Assembly (NCBI GenBank): GCA_033032175.1
Contig: CM065312.1
Span: forward strand, 5,642,001-5,706,000
DNA: 64,000 bases
Direction: 5' to 3'
Source of the DNA: Saturnia japonica
Taxonomy: Eukaryota > Arthropoda > Insecta > Lepidoptera > Saturniidae
Below, piece after piece: positions 1-12,075 of the stretch; position 1 is the stretch's first letter, and each line of letters begins with the position of its first letter. Made by a program: the position numbers and the translations under genes. The notes below the pieces were generated by a model. It worked only from the letters and a program-made list of their open reading frames with translations, had not been told where the DNA came from and did not search any database.

Positions 1-44
1 CTAAATGCATATGAAAGTATATACAATACATATAACAAAACACC

Positions 45-475
45 AATTTTTAAATTTTTGTCTGTCTTTCTGTCTGTTTGTTCCGGGTAATCTCCGAAAC
101 GGAGCGACCGATTTTGACGGGACTTTCACAGATAGATAGCTGATGTTATAGGAAGTAACTTAGGTTAGTTCTATTTTAGAAAAAGAATTAGGGTTCCCCA
201 CAAATAAAAAAAACTAGTCATGGTGAATCAATTCGGGCGCTTAAATGGCTTACGGTGAGTAAACCCTAAGAGATATAGCAAACTAATGTAGTACATGATT
301 GTAGGGATTAAAAAGGCCTACAAAAAAGTAAGGGAGAGTATACGTATATCTTCTAAGGAACACCCACAATAAGTATTTTTGTCTTTAAAATAGCCGGGAG
401 CGGGGGAGCAAGACTCGCATGGGCATTCTGTAGTCCATGTGAGCGAAGCCACGGGCACAGCTAGTAGATTATATA
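45..475 (+). mobile_element. Helitron-like non-autonomous element (Lep1-type end)
   Basis: It opens with a TCTG/TTTG-rich stretch (GTCTTTCTGTCTGTTTGTTC), then CCGATTTTGACGGGACTTTC, and ends GAGCGAAGCCACGGGCACAG followed by CTAGTAG. This 3' end, with a hairpin before CTAG, is typical of the Lep1 Helitron-like group in Lepidoptera. The naming is from memory of that group. Confidence 0.5.
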
Positions 476-1164
476 TATCGATATGGATAATTAATTTATA
501 ATATTTAAAGTATGAAATGTTATCTGTGATTAATAATATTTTTCTAATACTTGAGTTATTGCAACCTGCAACTTTATCTTTACTGATTACCGTAATTCGT
601 CCTAGGATGGAAAGCAAAACATATGAAATATGCCCGACAAATATAGAAAAATCTATTATAATTGTGTATACGTATAGATAGGTATATGATATATGTATTT
701 ATTCACGTATATTTCACTACTGTTTTTATTGTTAGTAATGGTATGTAAATAGCAAGTACATTTGAAAATTTGGAACTTTCAAATATTTGAATTTGAATTA
801 ATTGTCTTATCTGAATAAAATTTTCTTATTCCTTGTTAGTTAATTACTATTTGTTTATAACTATCCTATTAAGTCGAATGATATGGTTATTTGTGACATA
901 CTGACAATCGATGGATTATACATAATTTATTTCATAGAAATCTTGAACGACGGTCGTTTGAGATTAAACATTTGCAATTTACAAAGTAACTTGTGAACTT
1001 TGACCTCATTCTCTTCTATTAGGGAATAACTCTATTGCCATTTGATTTTTTTATTGTTAGAGAAACTAAGAAAAACGGTAACGAGATAAAAACGATTAAT
1101 TTATAAGATTGTGGTTTTTCTCTACTCATTATAAGTTGGTAGGTATATCAATGTAAAATACTCA
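476..1164. other. AT-rich intergenic, nothing recognised
   Basis: No exon-like segment or repeat match was seen. Confidence 0.5.
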
Positions 1165-1248
1165 ACCAGACCAAGCCCGGTGAAGCTGTAAACGCCTTCT
1201 GATGACTCAGGGTCCTTATGGCTAACAGTATAGTCAGGTCTTAAAAAA
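1165..1248 (+). mobile_element. LINE-tail unit, older copy
   Basis: CAAGCCCGGTGAAGCTGTAA … GGCTAACAGTATAGTCAGG followed by a short A tract. It starts at the same position of the LINE as the copies at 11.9 and 62.1 kb. No clear target duplication was seen. Confidence 0.65.
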
Positions 1249-1249
1249 A

Positions 1250-1780
1250 ATATTTAACAATTTATTCATATACAGCTGGACGACTTTGCTCAGTATCTTG
1301 CAAAAATACTGTCTAGAGAAATTGGAAAATAAAACCTTATCTAAATACAAAACTAAAAAATCGTTAAAGCTGTTTACGAGAAACCATTTATACTGTATAT
1401 ATTTATATATATACAAGAATTGTCCATTACGTACATTAATTTAATTAATGTGTATGATTTTGTAACTACCGTATATTCTAGTATACAAACGTCTGAAGAA
1501 AGCTCCGATATCGATATTCAATCTTATGAAAGTTCATCGATCGATATTGAACGTCAATGCCTCGAACATAACCTCATTCAAGGTCCTTATTCCATTGATG
1601 AATTGCACTCGTGTTAGTCACTATACACTACGGCGACGTATACTTACGTGTACGTCTGTGTGCGTTGTGACAATTGACGTCATTATGCCGAGCCGATCAC
1701 TTCAAATGTTAGTACGCCTGTGAATTTCTATATTAATTTCTACGGTTCGCTTTCTTTATATGTGCGTGTGTGTACATATA
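1250..1780. other. Region with a small acidic ORF, not annotated as a gene
   Basis: 1420-1617 reads an acidic, serine-rich 65-residue frame (SEESSDIDIQSYESSSIDIE). It has no signal or family resemblance and overlaps another frame. Chance is likely, though it lies directly before the exon-like segment at 1795. Confidence 0.3.
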
Positions 1781-1794
1781 TTTGTTTGTGACAG

Positions 1795-1869
1795 GACGCT
1801 CAACAATAGCCGGAATAGGAAGCGCCAACGGCAAAATGGGCGTGCAGACTGACACCCCAGACAAGATCC
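1795..1869 (+). CDS. Candidate coding exon of an unidentified gene
   Basis: It follows a pyrimidine-rich acceptor (TTTGTTTGTGACAG, ending 1794) and is followed by GTAAGC (1870). Only one of the three frames is open: GA, 24 codons (…GSANGKMGVQTDTPDKI), then C. Codon and base composition are unlike the surrounding AT-rich DNA. Reading through the donor gives KQVLATGISFCCLIR and a TAA at 1918-1920, so it could instead be a terminal exon. I do not recognise the protein. It may be the 3' part of a gene that starts left of the window, or a chance exon-like segment. Confidence 0.35.
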
Positions 1870-2179
1870 GTAAGCAGGTTCTTGCCACTGGAATCAGTTT
1901 TTGTTGTCTAATTCGTTAATCGAATGCAAACAATGCTGACGAAAAAACGGCTTTACGCATAGAGCACAACCGTGCTCTGTTTGTCATAGAAACGTTTAGG
2001 TAACAGTCGTCGGAAATCCTGGTTCATAATGGTTCATCTTACACGTGTCACTCGTTAAGGATTCTTGGGTCTCTTTATTTTACAGGAAAATTATTTGGAT
2101 AAAATTACAATATAGGTTTTCATTTTTATTATTCTTTTTAGGTTTAGCGCTTGGACATAATCTCACGTCTTTATGTTAG

Positions 2180-2435
2180 GTTACGATGTGACCTAGGATG
2201 GTGATACGCTAAGCCTAGTGACAGAACTAGCTCTCAAGTACAGCTACTGAAACACATTTGTAGGTGCTTTTTTAACTTCAGGGTGGTAGCTAACCAGATG
2301 GCCATTATGAAATGCTCATTCACCATGCTATTTATTCATCACGATGTTTTCCTTCACCGAAACCTCAGGCTCATCGTAGGATTCAAATTCACGCCGATCG
2401 AAATGCCATCATTGCTTCAAAAATTAGACACTAAT
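2180..2435 (-). mobile_element. SINE family 2 copy
   Basis: On the + strand, AGTACAGCTACTGAAACACA and ATCACGATGTTTTCCTTCAC, then CGAAACCTCAGGCTCATCGT, which is the reverse complement of the family order. Confidence 0.55.
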
Positions 2436-2689
2436 ATGATTCTGGGTTCGAGAACTATGTTTATTATTTAATTAATTATTTTTATTAATATACTTATTTG
2501 ATTCGTTATAATCCTTGCTAAAAAAATGTTCAATAGCCGTGGGCCCTATAAGATGTTCATTCTATTTTTAACTCTCTATTTAACACTCTTACGATATGAA
2601 TTACGTTATATAATAAAACTGCAATACAATATTTTATGCTGTTTATCATTTAAGTTGTACGCTATCTGTCAATCAGATTTATTAATTTT

Positions 2690-2835
2690 ATTAATAGAAG
2701 ATTTTTTTATAGCACGCGACATAGTGACGCAACTGTACCTAATAGAAAGCACACTACAATGCAAAACAGTGACGACCACCGAGAGATCAACTATCTATCG
2801 GCAGTCACCGTTGTTATGACGGCTCGCATAAATAA
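2690..2835 (-). mobile_element. Diverged LINE 3' fragment, same family
   Basis: It contains CACACTACAATGCAAAACAG, then GACGACCACCGAGAGATC and ATCGGCAGTCACCGTTGTTA in the order seen at 29.16 and 49.46 kb. No coding part remains. Confidence 0.4.
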
Positions 2836-2950
2836 AAACTGGATATACACCAGCTGATCTCAAAACAACGCGCATAAGCGAGAAACTATGGCGAGGTTTC
2901 ACCATATGTATGGTGGTCGCGACCAAGTCGGACAGTATAGCCCTACCGCC
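2826..2950 (+). repeat. 'GTGGTCGCGAC' unit, copy 1
   Basis: GGATATACACCAGCTGATCT and, about 75 bp later, ATATGTATGGTGGTCGCGAC. The same two modules recur at 61925-62070 (-) and 63690-63830 (+). Confidence 0.45.
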
Positions 2951-4718
2951 CCGATAATTCTTTACAGTGTATCTGTAATGCCTTCTCTACACAATCGTCC
3001 AACACTCGAACTGATCGTCCAACGGTCGATATATAGATGATAGAGTTGGCCTGAGATCGCTCCGGTAGCGATCCCAAAGAGTTCGAAGACGCTGGCCAAC
3101 TCGCAAAATCTGATCCTTCACACATCAGAGTGGGCGCGGTTGTCAGTTTCGTAATTAAATTATGTTAATATTTTTTGCAATTGTGTTCGATAATGCTAGA
3201 ATCAGTCAAAATTAAGAGGAGTAAAGTCATGCATACATGAATATGACAATATTATGCACTAATACAGTATAGTGAGACCACTACTATCACTACGACATCT
3301 ACCATGGTTATGAAGTTTAAAATTCGTTGTCGATATATGGAAGGCCGGTTTGGAAATTGGTGGAATTCACTCATGTCAAAAGTTATACCATTTCCATTTC
3401 TTTATTTTCTCGATGCCAGCTCCTGTGAAAACTTGAACGAGCGTCTTTTTACATTATGTATGCATTATTTTATAAAAATATGACGTTACCACACGTACAA
3501 GGTTATAACAGGGTCGGAGAAACTGATAGGTATGGAGCTATAACGATAAACGTAACATGATAATAGACCCGATATTTTTTACAAAATTTAAGAAACTAAA
3601 CTACTGCCGGATACTTTTGTACAAATTTATTAACTAATGTTATATTTCATTACAAGATGTTACACGTATTAATTCTTGATTGATAAAGCCAACTTCTTCA
3701 AAATTTTCGAAGCTGTTTTAAAATAAGTAAGTATAGGTAGGTACTCGACAATGAAACGAAATAATTATAACGACAGGTAATCTTTATTTATTTATTTTAA
3801 TCAAAATGTGATGAATCGTCGATATAATAAATATATGCGATCGATAGCATTACTTATTTGGTCACAACACTACAACTATCAAATTAGAACTGTCATCGAG
3901 AAAATAAAGAAATGGAAATAGTATAAAATTTGGAGTTCGGCTGTTGGACGATTGTATGGAGCCAGCATAACATGTAGTATGTAGTCTTCTTGTGGTATTC
4001 CGTCTGTAGTTTAATGTTTAAATTCCAGCAATTTCCTACTGTGGAAAGAACGGGAATTAAATTATTTTTTTGTGGGTTTATAGTCTATATAATAGAATAA
4101 TATGTAGGTTTTGTAGCGTCTCTGTCTCGCCTTCTGTCGAAAATTCGCTGACTTTTAAATGATTTTTTTTTACCTCAATTATTATTGTTTTTTACTTTTA
4201 TTGCTGCTAATTATATTAGACATTAAAACATTTTTTTACATCCTTTACTTACACATTTTGTATTTGATTATGTAAAAATAATTCTAATGCAAAACAGATA
4301 ATTTTTCTCAAATTTTATAGTAATTATTTCTATGACCTTCTTTCGATCTCATGATCGTGTCTGTAATATGACAGGTTGTAATTTCGATATAAGTGACCAA
4401 CTATGGTTGAACTCCGATGGACATAAAATTACAAACTAATTTTACCCTTGAATCATTTACTATTAAGTTCGATTTCTTAATCTTTATTATTGAACAACTA
4501 CTATAAACAGGGATTTATTAAAATCGGTTAAGTGTTCAAAAAGATCTAGGTCACGAAAACCATTGCTATAAGCCCCCAGGCCTAACTAAACAACGAACAT
4601 AAATACTAAATTATCATCAAAGGTAGTCAGTAACCGATCATTAGTTTGAATGTTTTATTAAACTGAATTTTTTAGCAATTTTGATTTTTTTTATTCAAAT
4701 GTTGTATTTTATTTTCAG
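2951..4718. other. Intergenic or intronic, mostly unremarkable
   Basis: If the segments at 1795-1869 and 4719-4755 belong to one gene, this is part of its intron. 2960-3130 is CpG-richer without a match. The rest is AT-rich. Confidence 0.4.
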
Positions 4719-4755
4719 GTTGTAGCAGCGAAACATATTGTCCGCTAATACTAAG
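4719..4755 (+). CDS. Candidate 37-nt microexon
   Basis: It sits between a strong acceptor (GTATTTTATTTTCAG) and a consensus donor (AAG|GTAAGT). The phase left by the segment ending at 1869 (one base, C) joins GT to make CGT (Arg) and opens the frame CSSETYCPLIL. The other two frames contain stops. It would end in phase 2. No downstream partner exon was identified. Low-moderate confidence; it rests on splice signals and phase agreement alone. Confidence 0.28.
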
Positions 4756-5654
4756 GTAAGTGTAATATTTTGTTAACGATGCTCTTTAAATTTATTTATT
4801 ATTACATAATATGAAATATAACATATGCCAATAAAATAGATTACAATAGAAATTTAAAAATTATATTACATTAAATGAAAAAGTGAACCTTAACTAACCT
4901 TAACAAAAATTACAATTTAGAAAAAATTTAAGAAATTTATTTACGGCACAAATTTTAAATAGGCTTAAATATACCCTTTAATATATCATATAGAGTTGTC
5001 AAATATATCTATTAAGGAGTATTTGGATGCGAGTTAATTGTGTAATCGAGTCGTACGTACAACGGGATTCAAATAGGATGTATTATTCTATATGTATTGA
5101 AAATAATGGCAATTAAAAAACATGTCATAAGAAATTGATAATTAAAATTTGTGTTGGAATTTACATATAATAGCGACATAATAAATAATCGTTTTTTTAA
5201 CAAAAACAAAACCGACTTCAAAATATTCAACTCCCTAAAAATGCACTAAAAGTAATGACATTAATTATTTACTTCAATTTGCTTAAAATTATCATTTTGT
5301 AACTCAATTTTATATTCTTACAAACTATGGGTCTGTGGCATAGTTTATTAGGACAATAACATATTGTTATTTTTGGTGTCGGCGCCAGCCCAAGTCAACA
5401 AACGTGTAACGATACTTACGTGTAACGGCTACTGCCTAAGGATATATTACATCTAATTTCATTAAATTTAAAGTTGATAGCAAACTAAGCATGTCTTTAT
5501 CAGTCGTGTCCGATAACTATATATTTTCGATGCGCTTGTATTCGATTGTGGTTGCTTGATGACATGAAATCTGTGTTCATTTGACGATAGATTTTCGAGT
5601 TGTCGCTTGAAACCTAGGACTTAATTCATTATTTTCGTTAATATTTTTATTTGT

Positions 5655-5740
5655 AACTAGCTGTGCCCGTGGCTTCGCTCACGTGGACAACAGAATGCCC
5701 TCGCGAAACTTGCTCCCCCTCTCCAGGCTATTTTAATTAA
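5655..5740 (-). mobile_element. Helitron-like end fragment
   Basis: ACTAGCTGTGCCCGTGGCTT, then CGCTCACGTGGACAACAGAA. This is the inverted terminal part, matching the end of the copy at 45-475. Confidence 0.5.
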
Positions 5741-6014
5741 GGTGTCGCTTTACGCTGTTGTTTTTTTTGTAAATTTATTTAATTAGATATTGTTGCATTA
5801 TCAAATTAACGTAACTTTTGACATATTTTGTCAATTTAAGGAAATTAAAATTTCTTAATAACTAGGCAATGTTTCTGCGGCAAGGAGTTACGGAGACACG
5901 ACTTGGAAATACGAATATTAATTACCATTAAAATCATGTAGAATTGCACCTCATGACAATTTCATTAAACCTAAAGACGGCTAGGTTACATTATTCTGTT
6001 GCGGAGTTCCGGTA

Positions 6015-6310
6015 CCTTTTTTTATACAACAAAGGTGGCAAAAAAGCATACAGCCCGCCTGATGGTAAGCGGATACAGTAATCTATAGACTCATGTAATA
6101 CAATCTAGGTATCACTAACGCGTTGTCGATTTTGATCACCCCTGCTCCAAAGAGCTCCGGAAACCCCACTCACTGTAGGAAAACATCACCAGGTTATTTG
6201 GCTGCGATCTTCTGTAGGGTGGAAGAATTCTTTCTACCAGTCCGACTGCCCCAAGTAGAGAGAAATCTTCAAAGAAATTTGTCTTTTCCCTACCTGTCTC
6301 CACCTTCCAC
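6015..6310 (+). mobile_element. Interspersed repeat 'ATGGTAAGCGG' family, copy 1
   Basis: CAACAAAGGTGGCAAA, CGCCTGATGGTAAGCGGATA, AAAGAGCTCCGGAAACC, TGCCCCAAGTAGAGAGAAAT. Two more copies occur at 22317-22610 (+) and 30260-30470 (-). The short ORF within it is not conserved. Confidence 0.55.
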
Positions 6311-6619
6311 ATTCATGCTGTTTATCGTTAAAGAGTTCGATTAATCCGTAACATCCTTGACCATAGTTAAGTACCTATTTAATCATGGATTCTCAAAAAC
6401 CTATCAATATATCTATAACTATACATTTCCTATTCAATTTTTCTCATGTGTATCTTCGAAATCCAAGGTCAAACGCCAATGAAATTAAAATGCGCGTAAA
6501 TTTACATGCGGGCTCCTTTTAAACTGTAGGTGAGCACTAAGGAAAGTGGTGAAAAGGGGAATGAAAATTTGTACGAAAACCCGACATTTTCTATCAAAAT
6601 TGGTATTTACCAATTCCGT

Positions 6620-7860
6620 TAGAATGAATTATAAAATATAATATAATGGGGCATAACTCAACTGCAACGCAAGCGAATATTGAATTAAATGCAGATATAA
6701 ATTCATTTTAATACAATTATCAGTATGGGGTTAGTAAACCAAACGTTTCGATTACAGAAATAATCATATTTAATTAAAAAAATACATTCACAGGTAAATA
6801 AGAGTCATACCTCTTTAGGTGTTTAACGCCTTACCTTATAAAGCCCGATCATACAATCTTTTTTTAAACTCACAAATATTTAGAAAAAACTCTTTAAACG
6901 TAGGACTTTTTGATAACAACAATGATAATCTTTCAATCGTCAACCATCTGGAATATAAATGACATTTATTTTATTTTGACACATTTCACGTAGACATTGC
7001 ATGTTCATTCATATCACTTTATGTAAATGTGAAATTTCGAATTGAATTTTATAAAAGTATTTTTCGTGATTCTATTTTTGAAGAAATTGTTTATTTATAT
7101 GTGGTGATGGTTAAATATCATGTGTTATAAATTGTTCGGAAGGGTTGATCACTTCGGTACATGTGTTAGGTGTGCGAGGAAAGAATTCTCAGGGCGATCA
7201 ACATGTTGAACGAATGGTTTCAGCGAGGGATAGAAGTAATTTACAAAAATATTTTTCAGGTATATTTTACTAATGTAACTAGTTGTAAAAAAATCTCAAT
7301 TTATCCTAAAAATCTAATTTATCATAAGAAATAGAAAATAAAGATTAAGCTATAAGGTACGTACATACCTACGCTAAAATTTACAAACACGTTGACTTCA
7401 TTGATACACCCCAAACAGCGAAATATTAATGAGATTGATCGACGTTCCACTATAAAGTCTAACTATATGATCACCACAACTTTTAGTAGGTATATAAGAT
7501 ATGGTCTAAATTTATTACAAAAGTATATAAATAATTAGTAATGCCTGCGACTTCGTTCACGTGAAAACATGCTTTGATATTCCACGGGAACTACAAGTTT
7601 TATCTTTATTAGTTGGCTTTCTTTATTTTTTTACCGTTTAGCTCCTCCAGAAAAATGCAATTAGAACTTTCCTGGGTTTCAGTATTTAAAACTAAATTTA
7701 AAACAATGAAAATTAAATGAAATACATTTACATGTTAAAAAGACTCGTGCCATCTTCTGTTTATTGATTCATATTGTTAGACACTCTCACGTAAGTGCCA
7801 GTAACAACTGTAGAAAGTTTTAATTGAATTAGATGTACGATGTACGTACATATATACCAC
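6620..7860. other. AT-rich, one weak Helitron-end motif
   Basis: Near 7548 the string TGCGACTTCGTTCACGTGAA resembles a Helitron-like end. Nothing else. Confidence 0.4.
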
Positions 7861-7869
7861 GAAATCATG

Positions 7870-8190
7870 GATATTAGTTTTATATATATAAAACTAACGT
7901 TTTCCCGCGGCTTCACTCGCGTCATAGTTGAGCTGTGTTCCATTATATATTTTATATCCCATTCTAAATGAATTGCTAAATACCCTTTTTTTATAGAATA
8001 TTACGGATTTTCATACAAACTTTCATCCTCCTTTTCACCACCTTAGGGGTTAAATTCCCAAAAATTGTTCCTTAGTGATCAACTACAGTGTAAAAGAAAC
8101 TAAATGCAAGTTTTGACATTCCGACATTTGCGTCAGTAGTTAAGGCTGTACGTTGATATATCACTCAGCCAGTTAGTTATCGTTATATAC
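7870..8190. mobile_element. Helitron-like related repeat, paired with 23600-23965
   Basis: Both copies have the CTCGTCATAGTTGA / CGCGTCATAGTTGA start, CACCACCTTAG(A/G)(A/G)GTT, a CAGTGTAAAAGA block and a CAGTCAGTTATC-like end, in the same orientation. Not coding. Confidence 0.45.
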
Positions 8191-8224
8191 TTAATTGGTA
8201 AAACAAAGGAACACCAATAGCCCA

Positions 8225-8922
8225 TACTAATATTATAAATGTGAAAGTAACTCTGTCTGTCTGTCTGTCTGTTATGTTTTCACGTCCTAAACCGCTGAAC
8301 CAATATTGATGATTTTTTGTATAGATATAGATTGGACCTTGGGAAAGGACATACGGTACTTCTTGTAGCGAAAATATTACTTTAAGGTTAGAAAATAGGG
8401 GATGAAAGTTTATATGAACAAAATATGGGATCACCAAATGCCCATGTTTTAGTTTTAACGTAACCTTTTAATGTTACCAAAACAGATACAAATAGTACAG
8501 CCAAAGAAATTTTATAACAAGTTTATACTTACGTTATGCGAAAACACTTTTTCCCCGACCTCATATTTACATAATTAATGGGCTTTAAGAATTGTCAATA
8601 TTACTTCTAGAATTAAAAAAAAAGTAATTCATAAGTTTAATTTTCATCAATTCTCAACCGATTCTGATCAATTTTGTAGACGGGAAACAAACATCACCTA
8701 CTATAATTGAGAGGCTATAATAATTAATAATGCATAACAAATTGTACATTAGAATAATTATTTTTTAATCGATTTTGATGAAAATGGTCCACGGTAAATA
8801 CATGCAACTCCTCAATTGATACGGCATATGAATTGTCAACAATATGAGTAAAAACAAAGGGATTAAAATAATTATTGCGTAGTAACAAACGCGTGCGGAG
8901 CCGCGGGCACACCGCTAGTAGT
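8225..8922 (+). mobile_element. Helitron-like element copy
   Basis: It starts TACTAATATTATAAATGTGA, followed by a (CTGT)n tract at 8251-8272, and ends GGAGCCGCGGGCACACCGCT then AGTAG. AT-rich inside, no coding capacity. Confidence 0.5.
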
Positions 8923-8924
8923 TT

Positions 8925-10639
8925 TATAAACGGGAATGTGACTGATACAATTATTTGTAGATCTATACTTAATTGAAATAAATATTACATTATATAGAAA
9001 ATTATTTCCAGACTTTTCTTAGATTTAGGTGTAACAAATTCGAAATACGTAACATTATTAATCTTATTAAAATAAGTATTTGATATAACTGAAATTTATT
9101 TACGTATTACAGGTATATATCTCTCCAAAAATAGATATTATATTAGAATTATAATAAAATTATTTAATTAAGGCATTCTCTGCGTTCGGAACTATTGCGT
9201 TAGAGTTAGGCCACGCTAGATATAAATATAATTTATTTTATAATAAATTTTCACGAATTGATTTTATAAAAGTTATTGAAACTTTAGACTACAGCGTATT
9301 ATACTTTAGTGTGTTTAGATTTCCAAACTGCGCACATGCCCTATTCCATGTATCTTTTTAAACTCTTCATAAATTGGTGGATCGTGTTATTTCTATTATA
9401 CGACAGTTAGATTTAAGCCAATCAGAGTCAAGCAGAGCAGTGTTTGCGGTTTAGCGAAACGCTTAATGATGCCAATCAACACTAGGTTATGTACTGAAAA
9501 AATAAGTACATATTAGAAAATGCTTTCAGTGATTTTAGGTTAACTTATTAGAGATTTCGGCTAGTCAATTTTAATGTACAATACTTTGTACATTATGTTT
9601 AAAAGATTACTTTTTGAATTGAAACTTCTTTATCGACGTATGGGAGAAATTTTGTAGCAATCGTCACGTTTTTCGGTTACGCGCCATGTTGCTTTTTTTA
9701 TCAAAGTTTAGTATAGTGACGTAAAGAATATAATGTAATATATTATTATAATAACAACAATATATTAGTTTTGAAGTTTGGTTTGAAATAAGAATAACAA
9801 TATATTAATTTGAAAGTGATAAAATAAAAAAACTTATTCAAATTTAAGTGAATTTACAAGATAAGTGAGAGTGATTATATATTTCGTTTTATAAATTCAA
9901 CACGTATGAGCATGATTTTAATATTTATTTGAGGTTAACCTCACTTTTGATTGTAAGTATCAGTGAATGTATATAAATCTGTTAAAATTAGCAAGTATTA
10001 ATAAATATGACTGTAAATCTAGTGAACATTATTAATTGTAAAAACAATAAAAAATATAAATTAAATAATAATTTAAAAATAAAACAAAACACGATTAGAT
10101 AATAAAAATATGTATACGTACATCTTTTTTAATATTCGTTTTTAATGATTTATTTATTCATTTTTAATTTTATAAAATCGTTGCATTTCTACAAGATTAA
10201 CTGTCATCATATAATTGTATTACTTTGAAAAGATAATTCCAATTATTTATTCATAACTTGTAAATATAATACAATAAATAAATAGCAATGATATTATAAT
10301 AAGAACAATGATAAAATAAATTACTCATTAATTGTATGCATGTCTATAATAATAAAATAGCTTTAATTTAATACGGAAAAAATTGTTTTTCTTAAGGCTT
10401 AAGCCTTATCTACCCCATTTTCGTGAAGTTGCAAATAGTAGAAAAATGATATGTCGTAAAGAAGTTTCACTTCTTACCTGTGTACTCTGGTACACACACA
10501 CATTTTTTTATTTAAAATTATTTATTTTAGAATATAAGTACTAGCTTATAAAAGTGACTTTTTCTTAAATATTTAATGTTAGCTAATGTTTTAGACCCCA
10601 TTTAACAATTTTGATTTATTTCCAATAGGTGTCTATCAA
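8925..10639. other. Very AT-rich, nothing recognised
   Basis: No exon-like segment. 9700-10400 is almost pure A/T with scattered poly-A runs. Confidence 0.5.
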
Positions 10640-10921
10640 ATAACTCCGTCATTAGCCTAGTGGGCGTAAGCGCGACTGCTATGCTTGAGGTCCTGGGTTC
10701 GACTCCCAAGTCTAGCAAAGTTTTTTTGTTTTTTTTTTTTCTATGAAATTCCCAATAGCAACTCGGTGTTTGGCTTCGTGTCCGATTAATGAGAATAGGC
10801 TCGCCCCCTACCTACTAACTACATGGGACCTAAAAACGTACCCGGCGAACTGTGGATGTACATTAGTACATCTCTGTCTAACCCTTCGGGGATACAGGCG
10901 TGATGGAATGTTATGTTATGT
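10640..10921 (+). mobile_element. tRNA-derived SINE (family 1)
   Basis: A tRNA-like head has an A box TAGCCTAGTGG (10653-10663) and a B box GGTTCGACTCC (10696-10706). After a T-rich link comes a body ending CCTTCGGGGATACAGGCG, and then TTATG repeats as tail. The same body occurs inverted at 47491-47735. RNA polymerase III promoter boxes look intact. Confidence 0.7.
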
Positions 10922-11804
10922 CTATAAAATACTTATTAAATTATTTTTACCCGGTTTCCGATTTTATTTATTCTTTTGGTTTGTTGTATCTCGGGATCAA
11001 AGGAAATTGACACTGGCTCTCAGCAGAGTTTCTAGACTATACTAAGTATACTTTCCATCAACTGCTACGTAATCGTTTTGCCAAGCGACTATAAAAAAAA
11101 AAAGACGAGTTTCAAGTCAATCTCTAAAAAATAAAAAACAATGCTTTTTGCTTGTGTATTTGAACGTGTTAATCTCTGGAACTGACAGTCTAATTTGAAA
11201 AATGATTTTTACATTAAATGATCTATTTATTATATTATCTTCACGCTATGATCCTTAGAAGTGGAACAGTGAACATAAACGTCAACCAATCTTGTAATTT
11301 TTAAGTAAGTAGTTAATGTATGTAATCCGACATTGGTTATGAGCAAAAGATTAATTAAATATTATAAGAAAGCTCTATATATATACGAGGCATGTTTATA
11401 AATCGGCTTCTCGTCGAGTTGTATTTTCCTGTATTCGAGTCCCGTTACTGTAATGATCCCATACATGTAGACAAGTCCGATGCCGATGAGTATTTTCACA
11501 CAGCCTTCTTTTCCTTGACTGACATAGATTTTATTATTATTACCAGATGTCCCATGTTTAGTATACAACGTTAAAAAATAGCAATACAATACAAATACAT
11601 AGTAATATACGATTGAAATTTAATCGATTATTTTTTTATTTCCAAAATATCTTTCAGACCTAATTTGTCACTTTTGATTTTTTACGAATTATTTGATAGT
11701 TTTTATATGAATGATAAGATACGGTAAAAATATTAATTAACTAAAGAATGATTCATATTACAATGGGCCCCGGGCCGAGTACCGGCCGGGACAAAGTCAA
11801 ACCT

Positions 11805-11805
<1 letters not shown>

Positions 11806-11855
<50 letters not shown>

Positions 11856-11937
11856 AACTGACTACACTGTTAGCCTTAGGGGCCCTAAAGCCGCTGCGGC
11901 TTTTACAGCTTCACCGGACTTGGATTCAAGTCAAACC
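11806..11937 (-). mobile_element. Tiny LINE-tail insertion with 48-nt poly(A) and target-site duplication
   Basis: On the + strand there is a T tract (11807-11854) and then about 83 bp that is the reverse complement of the CAAGTCCGGTGAAGCTG…GTCAGTTC tail. AAGTCAAACCTA flanks it as a direct repeat (11794-11805 and 11938-11949). This is target-primed reverse transcription of only the last ~80 nt of the LINE. Confidence 0.85.
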
Positions 11938-11959
11938 TAGTAAGTAGGTACACTTTTAT

Positions 11960-12075
11960 ACTTTTTTTTTCGGAATATTGACGGTATTGTTCCTGATTGT
12001 AAGCATACTACAATTCAAACACAACGGCGACCACCGAAAGATGTAAATCCATCGGCTCCGGCCAGGCACGGTGGC
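11960..12075 (-). mobile_element. LINE 3' fragment, same family, inside a fold-back region
   Basis: It contains TTCAAACACAACGGCGACCA followed by CGAAAGATGTAAATCCATCG, matching the 49.49 kb copy. It sits between the two arms of the inverted repeat at 11.63-12.23 kb. Confidence 0.45.

Noticed and set aside
10653..10712. tRNA gene
   Set aside because: It has A and B boxes but no paired acceptor stem or CCA-side match. The sequence runs on into a repeat body shared with 47.5-47.7 kb, so it is a SINE head.
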